DNA from: Rhynchospora pubera | Lineage: Eukaryota > Streptophyta > Magnoliopsida > Poales > Cyperaceae | Reading direction: 5' to 3' | Length of the DNA: 64,000 nucleotides | Assembly: GCA_028095005.1 (NCBI GenBank) | Contig: CM051459.1 | Coordinates: forward strand, 199,803,902 to 199,867,901 | Shown: in pieces, positions 23,128 through 35,205 of the stretch | How positions within the stretch are numbered: the first letter of the stretch is position 1 | How the letters are laid out: each line of letters starts with the position of its first letter | Notes under the pieces: generated by a model | What the model was told of the DNA's origin: nothing | What the model saw: the letters and a program-made list of their open reading frames with translations, nothing else | Databases searched by the model: none | Position numbers and translations under genes: made by a program

Positions 23128-24979
23128 TATTTATTAATCTACAAATTAACTAGATCGGAAACATATTTTGTACTTAAAAATATAATTTAATGTGATATTC
23201 CATTTCATACATAATATTTAAAATTATCAATTAGTAATACGTACATTTAATTGTAACAAAATACTTATTATTTACAATTTAATTAAAATTAAATTGTTAC
23301 TTTAGTAATATCATTGAGGAAATTAAATTATAAGTAAATATGTCTTAATATTAGTCAAACATAACTTCTATGAAATATGTATTAATGGCAAGCGACGTGG
23401 TGGGTAGGTTTAGCATATCGAGCATGCATTATGTTTTGAATAGTTTCTATTTCATATATAAACTATAAAATTATTAATTTGAAATCTGAAAGTTAATTAA
23501 TCGTAACAAAGTATTATCAAGAAGTTTAATTACAATTCCGTTATATATAACTTTAATAATAATAGTGAAATTTAATTATAAAAATGTGTCTTAATATTTT
23601 TATGGCAAATACAGAAGTATGACAATTTCAACAGTTCCACATAACATTTATCAAATATGCATTAATAGCACTTTGAGGTGGCTACATTTAGCATATCGAA
23701 GATGCAATAGTTTTTTGGTAATTTCTTTTAGACTAAAAATAATAAGTTTTTTTTATAATACAATAATAATGAGGTGGTTAATATGGATTCTACAACCTTT
23801 GATCGCATATTTGTTTCTTCTTGTTGTAAATCTTCACGAGGTCTACAAGTTCCATTGAATTGGGAACCACGTGATAGTCTGAAAATGTAAAGTTAGACCA
23901 CAAGAATGTAAATATGTAAGTAAAGAGGATTAAACGCATCATCAATCCGGGGTATGCTAGAGGGTTATTGGATAAAATTATGCACCAAGGAGGTTATTGG
24001 ATTTGGACAGTATATATCTAAAAAGAGGGTGAGTGGGTGGTTATTGGGTAGTGGGGAGTTTTTTTATATATATTTTTTAATTACAAATTAGAGAATTATT
24101 TCGGATAATTGATACAGAAAAAACTTAGGAAACATATATTTGGCGCAAGAATTTTGGCGCCATCTATGAAATTTTTTTTTTTCAAAAAGTAGCGCTGCGT
24201 GAAAAAAAAATGTGATAAAAACTTAGAAATTAACAGAATTTGTGCTACTTAAAACTAGTCTTGCCACTTTTCTAGCAATAATATCTAATCTAGCAACATA
24301 CTAATTATACTTATGCTTGGTTTACGAAGTCCGACAAAAGAGAAATAGAGGATTGAGTGTGCGGTGCAAAACACCGGGTGCAGAAAGAAAATAAACCGGA
24401 TTTTAGTTTTTTTCCCCTTTTTTTTAAAGAAACCTCCACGTACTCGTACAGTGCAAAAAAGTGATTTTTGTAAAAAAAAAAAAAAAAAAAGAACGAGGTC
24501 GTGCAGTTGTTTTTTCCAGCGATCCTATGCGAAATGTGGTGTCCACTGTACGATGCAACGAACCTTCTTAATCTTAATCTGAAAAATGTGTCGTACTCTA
24601 CACGAAAGACCACAATATTAGAAATATCAGAAAATCTTTCCACCCAAAATCACGTCGTTAAAGGCAGACATAGCCCCCAGATGATGGTCCTGAAAAGGAT
24701 CTTCTGCATAATTCAGTATGTAGCTATTGGTGTTTTCAGTAAAGAGTAGGCATAACCATCTATCGTGCACAAAGAAGAGGTTATAACCATACAACTACAG
24801 ATCTGTGTGGAGCACGTGATCTTTGCAGAGATCGCTCACATGATTTTTTGCATTACAACTATACAACTTGTTGCGGCATAAATATATAATGTTGAACTTC
24901 ACAGTTTAACTAAACGAAGCTGTGGCCACAGAAGATCGAGAAAACCTACCACTATGCATTTTCTTGTTGGGAATATAAA
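23128..24979. other. AT-rich CACTA interior, no gene seen
   Basis: No supported gene. 24140-24300 contains a GGCGCCA motif and TCTTGC/CTAGCAA repeats like those near the right CACTA end (25522-25700), which implies duplicated subterminal sequence. A mixed A/T homopolymer region lies at 24410-24490. Confidence 0.5.
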
Positions 24980-24987
24980 CATAGCGC

Positions 24988-25265
24988 TAGGGGTGGGCGC
25001 GGTATACTGCGAATACGCGAAACCGTTCCGTTCCGTCAATGTGGAATGTATAATGGAACGAAATTTTATTCCGTTTCGCAAACGGAACGGAAAACGAAAT
25101 GCAATTCGTGATTCATTTATGTGAAATACAGTGTAAATTATACTGTTCCGTTACGTTCCGTCCAAACAAAACGAATACGAATCAGCCGGTACCTACCGTT
25201 TATTGAAATGAAACGGAATACGGAACGCCTCATTCCGTTTCTGTTTTATACGTTGCGCAGGTCTA
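24988..25265. mobile_element. hAT-type MITE (TAGGGGTGGGC family)
   Basis: Begins TAGGGGTGGGCGCGGTAT. The right end, reverse-complemented, reads TAGACCTGCGCAACGTAT. Flanking octamers CATAGCGC and CACAGCGA match at six of eight positions, consistent with an aged 8-bp TSD. The interior has many inverted and direct copies of CGGAACGG/CCGTTCCG. At 278 bp it is non-autonomous and nested in the CACTA element. Confidence 0.7.
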
Positions 25266-25725
25266 CACAGCGATGGACAAAAAGATAATGCATATACAAT
25301 TATATTAAAATGGTTGATTTTAAACATATACACATGATACGAGTAATAAAATGGTTGGTTTTTTTTTTCGAAGTTAAAGGTTATTGCAGCTGATGCAGTT
25401 TTATGGTTCGATTCTTAAATTTTTAAAATAACTTCTTATTTGATTTCTTGAAATAGTAATTGATGTTTTAATTATTAATACGGTAATTGAAAAGGGTGAA
25501 CAATTGCGGGAAAGACAAATGTTTTGGCGCCACTAAAAAAAGTTCTTAGTAAAATTCAAAGTTTGCTACACCGAGAGTTGGTCTTGCTTATTATCCTTGC
25601 AATAAATTTTATTTTGCGACATGATTGGTAATCTTGCGAATTAATCATGCAAAATCTATCAACCGGCGAGAAAATTAGAAAGTCTTGCTATCCAGAACTT
25701 GCTAAATACCCTTTCTGGTGTAGTG

Positions 25726-26236
25726 TGGTCTCTGAAAATTCCTTCGTGATTCAAATTCTTTCTTTGGCAATTGTTTCATAACAAGCTTGCAACATTAGAT
25801 AACTTAAGATGGGTTGGAACCTACCTAACAGATGTGCTCTGTGTAAATCTAGTGAAGAAAATGCTGAGCTGCAGCTTTTCTAATATGGAGAGTTGAGGAC
25901 ACCTTTGCCGGACCTTCCTACTTCGCTGCTGACCAATATGGATATTCTAAAAAAGATAAGAAAATTTTTGCCATTGCATTTTCATTCTCTGGTGTGAAAG
26001 AAGCACACGCATCTTCAAAGATTGTGAAAAGAGAATTCTCTTATTGGAGCAAGAGGTCATTTTGGAATTTTCCTTTCTTAATCCAAGATTTCACTTTCCT
26101 TAGTTTAGCTTAGTTTCTCTGGTACTTTAATACTTCTTGTATTTTTCTATGGTTCCGTTTTTGTCTTTCTTTTTATTTTATTTATATTAGCCTCCGGCTA
26201 ATTGCAACCTTTTTAATTTATATAATTTCAATTAAA
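25726..26236 (+). pseudogene. LINE ORF2 remnant, right part, with 3' UTR
   Basis: Directly after the CACTA, the plus strand reads SLKIPS, then a stop, then FKFFLWQLFHNKLATLDNL: the zf-RVT region of plant L1-type LINEs. A frameshifted zinc-finger motif follows (GWNLPNRCALC). Downstream, GCCTCCGGCTAATTGCAAC resembles the short 3' UTR of such LINEs. At least one stop and one frameshift show that it is dead. Confidence 0.7.
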
Positions 26237-26810
26237 GGTGTGGACTTTGACCCTTATTTTTAGTCAAAAAAAAAATACATAAGTTAGTTTTTTTTTTTTT
26301 TGCTCGGTAAATTTAAGTTTATGGATAACAACTTTACTAGTCTAGTCCCGAAAACACCAAATGCACCATTAAATTTGTTTGTTTTGTTTTCAGAACGCGT
26401 CAAATTAAAGAAAGCTCTGAGATCTTGTTAATTTCATCAATCATCCATGAAGGTAGCATGAAAACTGACAGAAAAATACAGATGAATACCACAATTAAAG
26501 TCTAACCTGCCAGCAATTGGCAACATTATTTTATCAAAACATTGCAAGCTGATAAAATATTCTTCAAGATTTAATATAATATAAGATTGAGGCTTGACCT
26601 CTATTTTCTTTCCAAAAAAAACCCTAGACAATTGGTAATAAACCATGCAAGTTAATTGACAATTGGCAAAGAAAAAAATATTTTATCAAAAAAAAAAATC
26701 AAGCGGTTAGTACTTGCAACAATATAGATGGTAGAGAGATATTGGAGCAACTCCCAAACCAAAAAAGAGAAGAACATCTTTTGTCCCTTGCCGACATATT
26801 TCTTTTTTAA

Positions 26811-28208
26811 TCTTACATATAATAAAGATATGTGGATGGACTCAAAGAGTGCGATTTAAATAATATTTATTTTAAAATATATTCCATAGGGTGTTATATA
26901 AAAGATGTCTCATCAAAGGGTGCAATCGAGCGGATGTCTCAAAGAGTGTATATTTTAACATATATTCCATATGGTATCATTTAAAAAATTTCTCGCTAAA
27001 AAATACGATCGAGTGGATGCCTCATCCACTAAAGGGTGCCAACATATTATCTATAAATAGGACATCTCTTATTCAATTATTCATTAATTATTTTTCATAT
27101 ATAAAATAGCAAACATAATAAATATCGTATCACTATCAAATAGAAATCTAGACGTGATAAATTTTTCATACAATAAATTTGAAGACGGAAAATACACGGG
27201 GACATGAATTTCATTCTATTACATAGTAAGATAAATCTTTTATGAATTTCATTTTTACATTTAAAAAATTTTATATAAAATAAACAATATAGTGTATTAA
27301 ATATATAATAGGACTACTATTCAATGTATTATTGTTTCTATTTTACTGGTTCACTTTTCACTTCAATTAATTAGAATTTATAATTTTATAATTATATTAA
27401 TTATATTAATATTAAATATAATAAAGATGTGTGGATGGAATCAGAGGGTGCGATTGAAAAGGAGTTTATTTTAGCATATATTCTATATAATTCAATTTAG
27501 GAGATATCTCACCAAAGAATGCAATCAAGTAGATGCCTCAAATGGTGCAATGGAAAAGGTTCTTATTTTAACATATATTCCATAGATTGCCATTTAAGAG
27601 ATGTACCACTTAATGATGTAATCAAATAGGTGCCAAGATATTACCTATATATTGTATCTCTCTTATTCAAGTTTTCATCAATCATTTTTCATTTACGAAA
27701 TGACAAACATAATAGATATCACATCACTCTCGATGGAAATTTGGACGTGATACGTGTGTGGGTGACAAAAATTTGGTCTACAATAATTTCTAAGATGAAA
27801 AATACACGAGGCATAGATATTTTATTTTTCTTCTATTGGACATTAAGAAAATTTTTTGTGGACTTTATTTTTACATTTAAAGAATTTTTTAATTGTATAC
27901 AAAAAAATGCACAATATAGTGTTTAAAATATATGATGGACTACTATTCAATGTATTATTGTTTTCATTTTTACTGATTCACTTTTCACTATTAAATTTAC
28001 AATTTTATAATTATTAATTTTCTTTCGTGATAAAAATATTAATTTATCAAATTGTCTTATATAGCAAATATACTTTGAAAATAAGATTCTTTCAATTAAA
28101 ATTTTTTATTCAAAATCATCTATCAACTTTAAAAAATTAACGATACAATTTTTCATATATTGTTGAGAATAAATTTCAATATCGTCTAGGCTTGACGCAA
28201 AAATCTAG
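26811..28208 (+). mobile_element. Candidate Helitron with internal ~600-bp tandem duplication
   Basis: Begins TCTTACATATAATAAAG after an A and ends CTAG before a T. Just before the end, CGTC-TAGGCTT-GACG can form a 4-bp stem. Most of the interior is two diverged tandem copies of about 600 bp (26814-27406 and 27413-28020). They share GTGTGGATGGA, GGTGCGATT, CATATATTCCATA and CTACTATTCAATGTATTATT. No Rep/helicase frame is present. The ends are plausible but unproven. Confidence 0.5.
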
Positions 28209-28228
28209 TAGAAGATAAATTTACATAA

Positions 28229-28642
28229 GAGAAAGTTTAATATGCACTATAGTGCATAGGGAATTCCATGCACCGCGGACTTTTTTGGGAGTATTTTTGT
28301 AAATTGACAAATCTAATTTAACCAATCTAATCTATATATTGAAATCTCATAAAAAATCAAATTTTACAATTTTTGAGGTTTTATTACTATTTTTCGAATT
28401 TTTTAAGACATGCCGTTTTTTGAAAAATTGTAAATAATATAACATTCCAAAAATGACATGTTTTAAATAATTCAAAACAAATACTAATAAAATCTCAAAA
28501 ATTGTAAATTTTGTTTTGGTATGAGATTTCAATATGTAGATTAGATTGGTTAAATTAGATTTGTCAATTTATAAAAATATTTCCAAAAAAGTTCGTGGTG
28601 CACGGAATACCCTATGCACTATGGTGCATATTAAACTTTCTC
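28229..28642. mobile_element. Foldback Mutator-like MITE
   Basis: The arms begin GAGAAAGTTTAATATGCAC on both strands and pair over almost the whole 414 bp. The 9-bp TSD TTTACATAA flanks it at 28220-28228 and 28643-28651. No coding capacity. A transcript would fold into a near-complete hairpin. It is related to the copy at 34806-35205. Confidence 0.92.
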
Positions 28643-28860
28643 TTTACATAATGCATATATATCATAATATATAAAGTTCAAAAAGCTACAAGTTTCTATC
28701 ACATGTGATCACCATATATACTAAGAGGCTGTGGTTTTTTGTTATAAATTATGAAATTCCAGCGATTTCTATAGCAACTCAAATCAAAATGCTATGAGCA
28801 AAATGATATAACGGATATTGATCATAAATATGGATTTAGTTCCCAAGATATAAAAATACT

Positions 28861-28992
28861 TAAAGAGCAATGTTCCTTGACTCTTTGAGTGAAAGGTTGC
28901 AGGTTTGAAATTCGACTGGAGAGTCTTTCATAGACATTTAATTTAAAAATAAGTTGGGTGGCTTAGACCTCCAATTTATCTTCAAAAAAAAA
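28861..28992 (+). mobile_element. tRNA-derived SINE, copy 1
   Basis: Contains a B-box-like GGTTTGAAATTC, then a body shared with the copies at 47.7 and 55.7 kb (AGACATTTAATTTAAAAATA, AAGTTGGGTGGCTTAGACC) and an A-rich tail. Imperfect 13-bp TSDs, ATATAAAAATACT and ATATAAAAGTACT, flank it (28848-28860 and 28993-29005). The A-box half is diverged. Confidence 0.8.
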
Positions 28993-29005
28993 ATATAAAA
29001 GTACT

Positions 29006-29558
29006 GGTGCGAATTAATTTTCTAATAGTTCGGTTCAAAATTATCAAATAAAACGATCCATTGAGACACCCCTAATCGAAGCAAGACATGATTGGGATAC
29101 GTACCTTAAACAAAGAAAAAAAAAATGGAAAAAGAAGACATAATTGGTTTGATTGCGTTGTTGCCTGTGGGGCGGCTAAAATTAAAGCTTAATAATTAGT
29201 AATTTTCAGTTTCTCTAAAGCGGCTTGCAAAAATGCAAAGCCGATTAAAGCTACGTCTAATAATTTATTTCTTGAATCACTTCGTTGTAGCTGCTCTGTG
29301 TTTAGGTGATATACATTCACTGTATAAGCATAATGCAATAAGAATAAATTGATGATTTCTGTATAACTGAGGTCCCAAATTCGGTTATTGTTGGTCGGAG
29401 ACTCGGAGGAAATATAGTAAACAATTCACTACAGTTGATACTTGATAGCTAGGTGTAAATGAGAAAATTAAGTCACTTCGGGTGAAGAGAAATGTCAACG
29501 ACCGTTTTGGCACTGAATGAATGAAATGAAAACCGGCTGATAGGAAAATTGGATAAAG
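29006..29558. other. Intergenic DNA, no gene seen
   Basis: No coding frame, RNA gene or delimited transposon was found. Confidence 0.55.
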
Positions 29559-30039
29559 TTTGCATTGGACCTTTATTTATGCATAAAGTACAAGGCTCGT
29601 AATAAACAAGAAGAAATATGCGTAGTACATGTTTAGAACACACCAATTAGAGGATGATAATAATTTGGGTCGAGTCATGTTTAAATATAAGAGCTTTTGA
29701 GCACCTTGTACTACTGTCAGACCATCCGTTCACTCAGCAAACCAGGATTGGGGTCTTGATATTGGATAAAAAAAAAACATAATATTTCATAAAGAAATTT
29801 TTTTTTTTGCCAAATATATACCAATCTTTATTTTATTTAATACAAGGCAATGATGTTTCATTCAACACCAAAAAGCAAATCAACAATAAAGAACAAGTCA
29901 AATTTCATAAATAGAAAAACAAAGACAAGGACAATGCGCGCGGCCCTTATTCATTATAGACTAAAATACAGTAAGCCAGATACCGTTGAGGCTTTTTTTT
30001 TTTTTTGTAAACAATCGGGCCTTATAATAGTTAAATCCC

Positions 30040-30564
30040 TTAAATTTCAGAAATCATACTATCATCCTTTTCATAAGGCCTCTGTCCGGAAATGTTACCC
30101 GGAGGTTTATAGCTGCAAATGATGAAGATACCGGCATTGTTATCGCACACCACCTTTGCGCATCCAATCTTGGTCGAGCTGCGCCAGACAACCTGGGTGT
30201 AATGGCCGCATACTTTGCCCGACGCGCAAGTGTTAGTGTTGTAGTTATAGTATTGCTTCTCAGATACCCAACTGTTAACTGCATCTATACCAGAATAATC
30301 CTTGCCCCAGCCCCAGAAAAGATTCTCACCATATTGCCCACCAGAATGAATGAGCTTACAATCGCCTTTTCTTTTATTAGCATAACTTTGTGCATATGCT
30401 TGCACCGTCGAATCCCATGATACACTACCGACGCCGACGGCTGCTCGTGCCTTGTTGTGGGCGTTCACATAGTCTTGAGGTGAGTTTTGAGCTAGACTTG
30501 TGTTTGTCATGGCAAGGGCCATGACAAATGCAAAACCGAAAGCTATTGCCTTGTTTCCTGGCAT
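30040..30564 (-). CDS. PR1: PR-1 pathogenesis-related protein, CAP domain, secreted
   Basis: An intronless 174-codon gene. The ATG at 30564 is chosen over an in-frame upstream ATG at 30630 because the latter lies close to the TATA box and would put a hydrophilic leader before the signal peptide. Residues 1-25 (GNKAIAFGFAFVMALAM, then TNTSLA) form a secretion signal. The mature CAP domain has YVNAHNKARAAVGV, LIHSGGQYGEN, CGHYTQVVW and six cysteines able to form the three family disulfides. PR-1 proteins are apoplastic, induced by salicylic acid and pathogens, and bind sterols. The usual CAPE1 end (PxGNxxxxxPY then stop) here reads PPGNISGQRPY and continues for ten residues to SEI, with CSYKPP in place of CNYxPP. 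It lies in segmental duplication copy A; its paralogue is at 42940-43464. Confidence 0.93.
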   Translation of the reverse strand: MPGNKAIAFGFAFVMALAMTNTSLAQNSPQDYVNAHNKARAAVGVGSVSWDSTVQAYAQSYANKRKGDCKLIHSGGQYGENLFWGWGKDYSGIDAVNSWVSEKQYYNYNTNTCASGKVCGHYTQVVWRSSTKIGCAKVVCDNNAGIFIICSYKPPGNISGQRPYEKDDSMISEI

Positions 30565-30632
30565 GTTGCTACAAACAACTCTTGTTGTGTGCTTGTGTTT
30601 TGGAGGTGAAGGAGACCATATGCAAGGCATTG

Positions 30633-30640
30633 TATTTATA
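30633..30640 (-). promoter_or_regulatory. TATA box of the PR-1 gene at 30.6 kb
   Basis: TATAAATA on the minus strand, about 70 bp upstream of the chosen ATG. It supports the start at 30564, since the alternative ATG at 30630 would leave almost no leader. Confidence 0.65.
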
Positions 30641-31593
30641 GAAGAAGCCTTTCATGGCCTTGACAATATCATAGTTGAATTATTATCTTATCCAAGACTG
30701 GAATTAGAGCTAGCGAGGTCATTTTTTTTTTTTTTTGAAAGAAAGCGATGCCGAAACTAACCAAAATTGTGCATTTTTTTTATAAAAGAAATTAATAGTA
30801 CAGTACGTCATCGACTTGTCAAATATAGTACAATATAAATGTTAACAATATCATCGTCGGAATATTTCGTGAATTCTTCCAAATAATATATCTCGAAAAA
30901 ATAAGCATAAATTTAATAAAAAATAGTTTCAATAAGAAACTATAGATGCAAAATTCAGTTTGCAAAATTTAGTTGGCGAAGGGTTATCATCAAAGTGTAC
31001 AAGTTTAATATAAATATATTGTTGCAGAAATTATAAATTATTTACAAAATTAGACATGTTTATGAAATGGCCGAGTGTCGTCGTAAAAGTAAACGTTAAC
31101 ATAAATTAACAAATCACAAATTAATGCTCAATGATTTCATCAAAATTACAAAATAAAACCTCAGTGTAAAAGAGTCATCCTAAGGGAAGGAGTCAATACG
31201 AGTAATAAGAGTCCCCTGCTTTTATTGATCCGGTAAACAATTTCAAGATAAAAATTATACTTATTATTGTAAAATTTTAGTAGTAGACCAAATTTGTAAC
31301 AAGTCTGCTCTTTATGTATCATTAATTTGAAATATAAATAATTTATATTCATCGAATTGATGTGAGCAGAACTACATTTTAAACATTTCAAAGAAAGAAT
31401 AATTGTTTGACAATTATTTTATTGTTCTACCAACATTTGTTTACTACGTACGTTAAGATATAATCATATGTTAATATTTTCGGGGAAAAAGAACTTATTC
31501 ATGAAAATTGAGGTGTTGTGATGGGATCTATCTGCACTTAAATTTATTATAAAAAATTATTATTATTATTATTAATATCGTCGTATCCGCCGC

Positions 31594-33378
31594 TAGGACT
31601 GTATAAGTAAAAAAATATAAGCCCCAACCCGACCTGTATTCTAACAAGTTCAAATATTATTTGAATTGAATCGGATTTTAATTTTACTAACCCGATTGTA
31701 CTGGATTGGATTCTAATTAAAGTTTGATAACCCGATTTATATCTGACCCGTCTTTCCTTACTTATTAAAGAATGAATGCTATTAGTAATATTAGAATCCA
31801 GCTAATCAAGCAGAAAATTTTCAACATATCCAAACTTCCAATGTATTAATCAACAGAGTCGTTGTAATTAGATGGTATTTTGTAAATTGGGAAATATAAA
31901 ATAGGAAAGTAGGGAACGGTACAGAGACATCACAGGCCTATAAACTCTATATATTCATGTAAAACTAAACTACTGAAACTTTTCGGAGTGATAAGGATCA
32001 TCTCCAAGATTCATCATTCCATCATCTCAACACATTTTAGTTTTTTTCTATTTTTGAAATATTTTTGGTCCCCACTAGTTCTCTCCCTCCCATTCTTTTC
32101 TATTTCGGTCCTCATTGTTGCTCTCCCTCACATCCTTTCTATTTTTGGTCCTCACTATTTCTCTTCCTCTCATCCTTTTCTATTTTGGTCCTCACTATTT
32201 CTCTTCCTCTCATCCTTTTCTATTTCGGTCCTCACTATTTCTCTCCCTCCCATCTTTTCCATTTCTGATACTCATATTAACTACAACGTATCCAAACTAC
32301 AACAATTACTTATATTAACTACAACAGTTACATAAATAACTTCAACAGTTATATATATTAATTTCAACAGTTACATATATAACATATTAACTTCAACAGT
32401 TACATATATCACTTCAACAGCTACATATATAATTTCAACAGTTACGCATATAACTTCAACAGTTATATATATAACATAGTAACTTCAACAATTACATATA
32501 TAACTTCAACAATATATATATAAATTCAACAATTATATATATTAACTTCAACGGTTACATATATAACTTCAACAGTTATATATATATATAAACTATTAAG
32601 AGAAATAGTGGAGACCAAAAATAGAAAAAATGGGAGAGAGAGAAATAGTGGGGACCGAAATAGGAAAGGATGAGAAAAAGAGAAACAGTGGGGACAAAAA
32701 ATAGAAAGGATGGGAGGAAGAGCAATTCCGAATAAATTCACCAAGATAGTGGGGACCAAAAATGTGTGTTCACACTGGGGATGATGGAGGATGATGGAAT
32801 CTAGAGGATGGTCTTAAGCAATTCCGGAAACCTTTATCTATTTTATACTACTTATAAATCCACGGACAATAGAGGTATTACACGCTAGATCTAGCGTGCA
32901 AACAAGTGTTTCTACCAATCGATCGATTTGATCTGTGGTTAGATATTAATCGCCATATGAAATAACAATATATTTTGATTTTCAGTCTAATAAAGAAATA
33001 AATTAAATAACATATCTATTTGTATCGATGTTAGATTAAGCAAAATATTTTTATTATCTAATATTATTTTGTTTCTTTATTTGTCCACATATAAGGGCAT
33101 CTTAAGCTATTTAATAAAACAACAAAATTTTAATCATTCTGTTCTTGAAATTATCTCTACCATATAAATCAACATTATCTATTAAATTACTATTGTTAGT
33201 TTTGTTTATGTATCATATAAATCATAATCCGTTTAATCTGGAAATCTATAAAATTTCGTAGATAAAAATTTATATGAGTTGGATTAAATTAATGATGGTT
33301 CAACTAAATTTTTTTTTAAATTCAATATAGTTAGATTAGATTGAAATATTGATAAAAAAAAATTGCAAAGGGTTGCTA
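31594..33378. mobile_element. hAT-type insertion specific to duplication copy A
   Basis: In copy B the sequence runs uninterrupted through GTAGCCGCCGCCACTATTTT (about 44565). In copy A the matching site is split. Octamers TCCGCCGC (31586-31593) and GCCGCCGC (33379-33386) flank an insertion that starts TAGGACTGTATAAG and ends TTGCTA. Left subterminal DNA has AACCCGACC and related motifs seen in plant hAT elements. The terminal repeats are weak. No transposase frame was found. A 0.8-kb element (about 31993-32812) is nested within it. Confidence 0.65.
31993..32812. mobile_element. Nested MITE with inverted minisatellite arms
   Basis: The left end (GGATCATCTCCAAGATTC) and the right end, reverse-complemented (GACCATCCTCTAGATTCC), are imperfect TIRs. 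The left arm holds about five tandem units around GGTCCTCACTATTTCTCT. The right arm carries the same unit inverted (AGAAATAGTGGGGACC). The centre (32280-32590) is a tandem array of ACTTCAACAGTTACATATATA. Flanking trinucleotides are TAA and TTA, so the TSD is unresolved. Confidence 0.6.
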
Positions 33379-33386
33379 GCCGCCGC

Positions 33387-34225
33387 CGTTATTTTCTTAT
33401 CATCACTATCATCAAATTCTAATCGCACTGTTAGCAAAGTATAGACCGAATTGTTGACTTTCTTTCTACGGCCCAATGCAATGCAGCTTGTGATGAGTTC
33501 TTTTCGTTCAACCAACGGTTCAGAAACAAGTTACCTACCAAGTAATTAATTCGCAACTGCATGTTGACAAATTTGATAATAATAATAATAAAAGCTTGAA
33601 CAGATGATTTAACACGGTGAAATAAACTTCGATTGTTACTTTGCCACATCAAGAGAGTAGAATTTTAATGTTGCAAAATTTTGATGAAAGTAAATGCCAC
33701 AGTCTCACATTTTAATTCAAATGCTGACCTTCTTTAATTCCACCAAAGAATTTTATAATATTTTATTTATTTATTTCATACCATCTTAAAAGGTCGGAAA
33801 ATAAATGAATCTATGATAAAATAAATCTAACATGCATTTTTTGTTTACCTTTTGATTTGGTATCAAATAAAGTAAGAAATAGAAATTTGTTTAAAAAGTT
33901 TTTTCGCATAAAATTATATAAGTTCAAATATTTGAATTCGACGTTTAAATATAAAATGTTTAAAAGAGTGAATTTTTTATGATACAAAATCTTACGGAAT
34001 TGAAACTCTATCAAATTCAAACTATAACGACGTTCCAAAACTCACCTAAAATTTATTGTTCGGCAAAATTATTGAATCATATTTTCGTGAAACTAAATTA
34101 AATTACACAATCGAAAAAAAAATGATGGTGGCGCAGCTAGCATAAGGAAAGCACTATGAAATTTATATCGTCTTTGACTTGGCTAGTTATTTGCACTATG
34201 AGCAGCATTGCTAAAATGAAATATT
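33387..34225. other. Duplicated segment without a gene (copy A)
   Basis: Matches 44570-44820 and 46260-46930 of copy B, with the Helitron empty site near 33576. The short AT-rich frames are not conserved between the copies, which argues against coding. 34240-34440 may be an additional small insertion with GGTGCGTTTGAC / GCCAAATACACC ends. Confidence 0.55.
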
Positions 34226-34805
34226 TTGACTTGGCTAGTTATTTGCACTGGTGCGTTTGACAAAATCATGAATTAGGAATAAGAACTAGAACAACTCTTG
34301 TTCTAGTTCATGTTTCTAATTCCATGAATTTGAAAGAGCTAAATAAGAACAATGACTTATTCCTTGTTCTTCTTTTATTTGGATTTGTTAGAACTAGAAA
34401 CAATGACTTTGTTTCTGATTTTTGAGGATGCCAAATACACCTACGGTAACTCTTATGAGGTCAGCATCATGTGTGGCTAACAAGTGGGTATGCTTGACTA
34501 CCTGATCTTTTGTGATGGATTTTCATAATTTTTTTTTGTACAGAAGCATTCAATATATAGATATATATCTCTTTCAACAAGGCACACAAAAAGTTCTAAA
34601 GAATCTACACATAAAATAGGTTTTTTTTTTTATAACGACACATAAAATAGGTAAAACAAAAATTAAAACAGCTCCACGTGGGTAGCTATTGGATCTTTTG
34701 TAGCGGATTTGCATACTTTTCTTTGTAAATTATGTGATACACATCTTTCTTGCAACCGACCGCGACAACACGAAAAGAAGAACGGGATCCAATACATGAA
34801 ATAAG

Positions 34806-35205
34806 AAGAAAGTTTAATATGTCCCATAGTGCATAGACTGTTCTATACACTTCGGATTTTTTCGGAGATATTTTTATAAATTAACAAATCTAATCTAATC
34901 TAATTTAATCAATCTAATCTACATATTGAAATCTCATAATAAACCAAATTTTACAATTTTTAAATTTTTATTACTATTTTCTTTGAATTTTTTAAAACAT
35001 ACTATTATTGGAAACAAATTACTATTTACAATATTTCAAAAATGACAAATTTTAAAAAATTCAAAATAAATAGTAATAAAATTTCAATATAGTAAAATTT
35101 AATTTGCTATAAGATTTCAATATGTAAATTAGATTTGTTAATTTATAAAAATACTTCGAAAAAATTCGCGGTGCATAAAAATCTCTATTCATATTAAACT
35201 TTCTC
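34806..35205. mobile_element. Foldback Mutator-like MITE, second copy
   Basis: Same family as 28229-28642, with ends AGAAAGTTTAATATG and CATATTAAACTTTCTC and arms pairing along most of the 400 bp. Flanking 9-mers TGAAATAAG and TTAAATAAG (34797-34805 and 35206-35214) differ at one position. It is more diverged than the first copy and absent from duplication copy B. Confidence 0.82.

Larger units (their letters stand above)
17414..25725. mobile_element. 8.3-kb CACTA (En/Spm-type) element with captured gene fragments
   Basis: The left end reads CACTACAACAGGAAAGGG. The right end, reverse-complemented, reads CACTACACCAGAAAGGG. A 3-bp TSD, TGG, flanks both ends (17411-17413 and 25726-25728). Subterminal DNA at both ends is dense in the motif TCTTGC/GCAAGA, as expected for CACTA transposase-binding repeats. 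The element sits inside a LINE coding region. No TNPD/TNP2-type transposase frame is visible. The interior holds minus-strand exon-like pieces (18067-20395), including CLP1 fragments, then AT-rich DNA with nested Helitron and hAT elements. It is therefore probably a non-autonomous, gene-capturing CACTA. Confidence 0.88.

Noticed and set aside
30202..30420. Plus-strand open frames opposite the PR-1 genes (also at 43102-43383 and 57427-57615)
   Set aside because: Antisense shadows of the conserved PR-1 coding strand.
30565..30630. Upstream in-frame ATG extending the 30-kb PR-1 by 22 codons (and likewise 43465-43557)
   Set aside because: The extension is hydrophilic and precedes a good signal peptide. 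It starts within a few bases of the TATA box in one copy and upstream of it in the other, and it is not conserved between copies.
32065..32335. Phe/Leu/Ser-rich hydrophobic frames resembling membrane proteins
   Set aside because: They come from the GGTCCTCACTATTTCTCT minisatellite. All three plus frames look alike.
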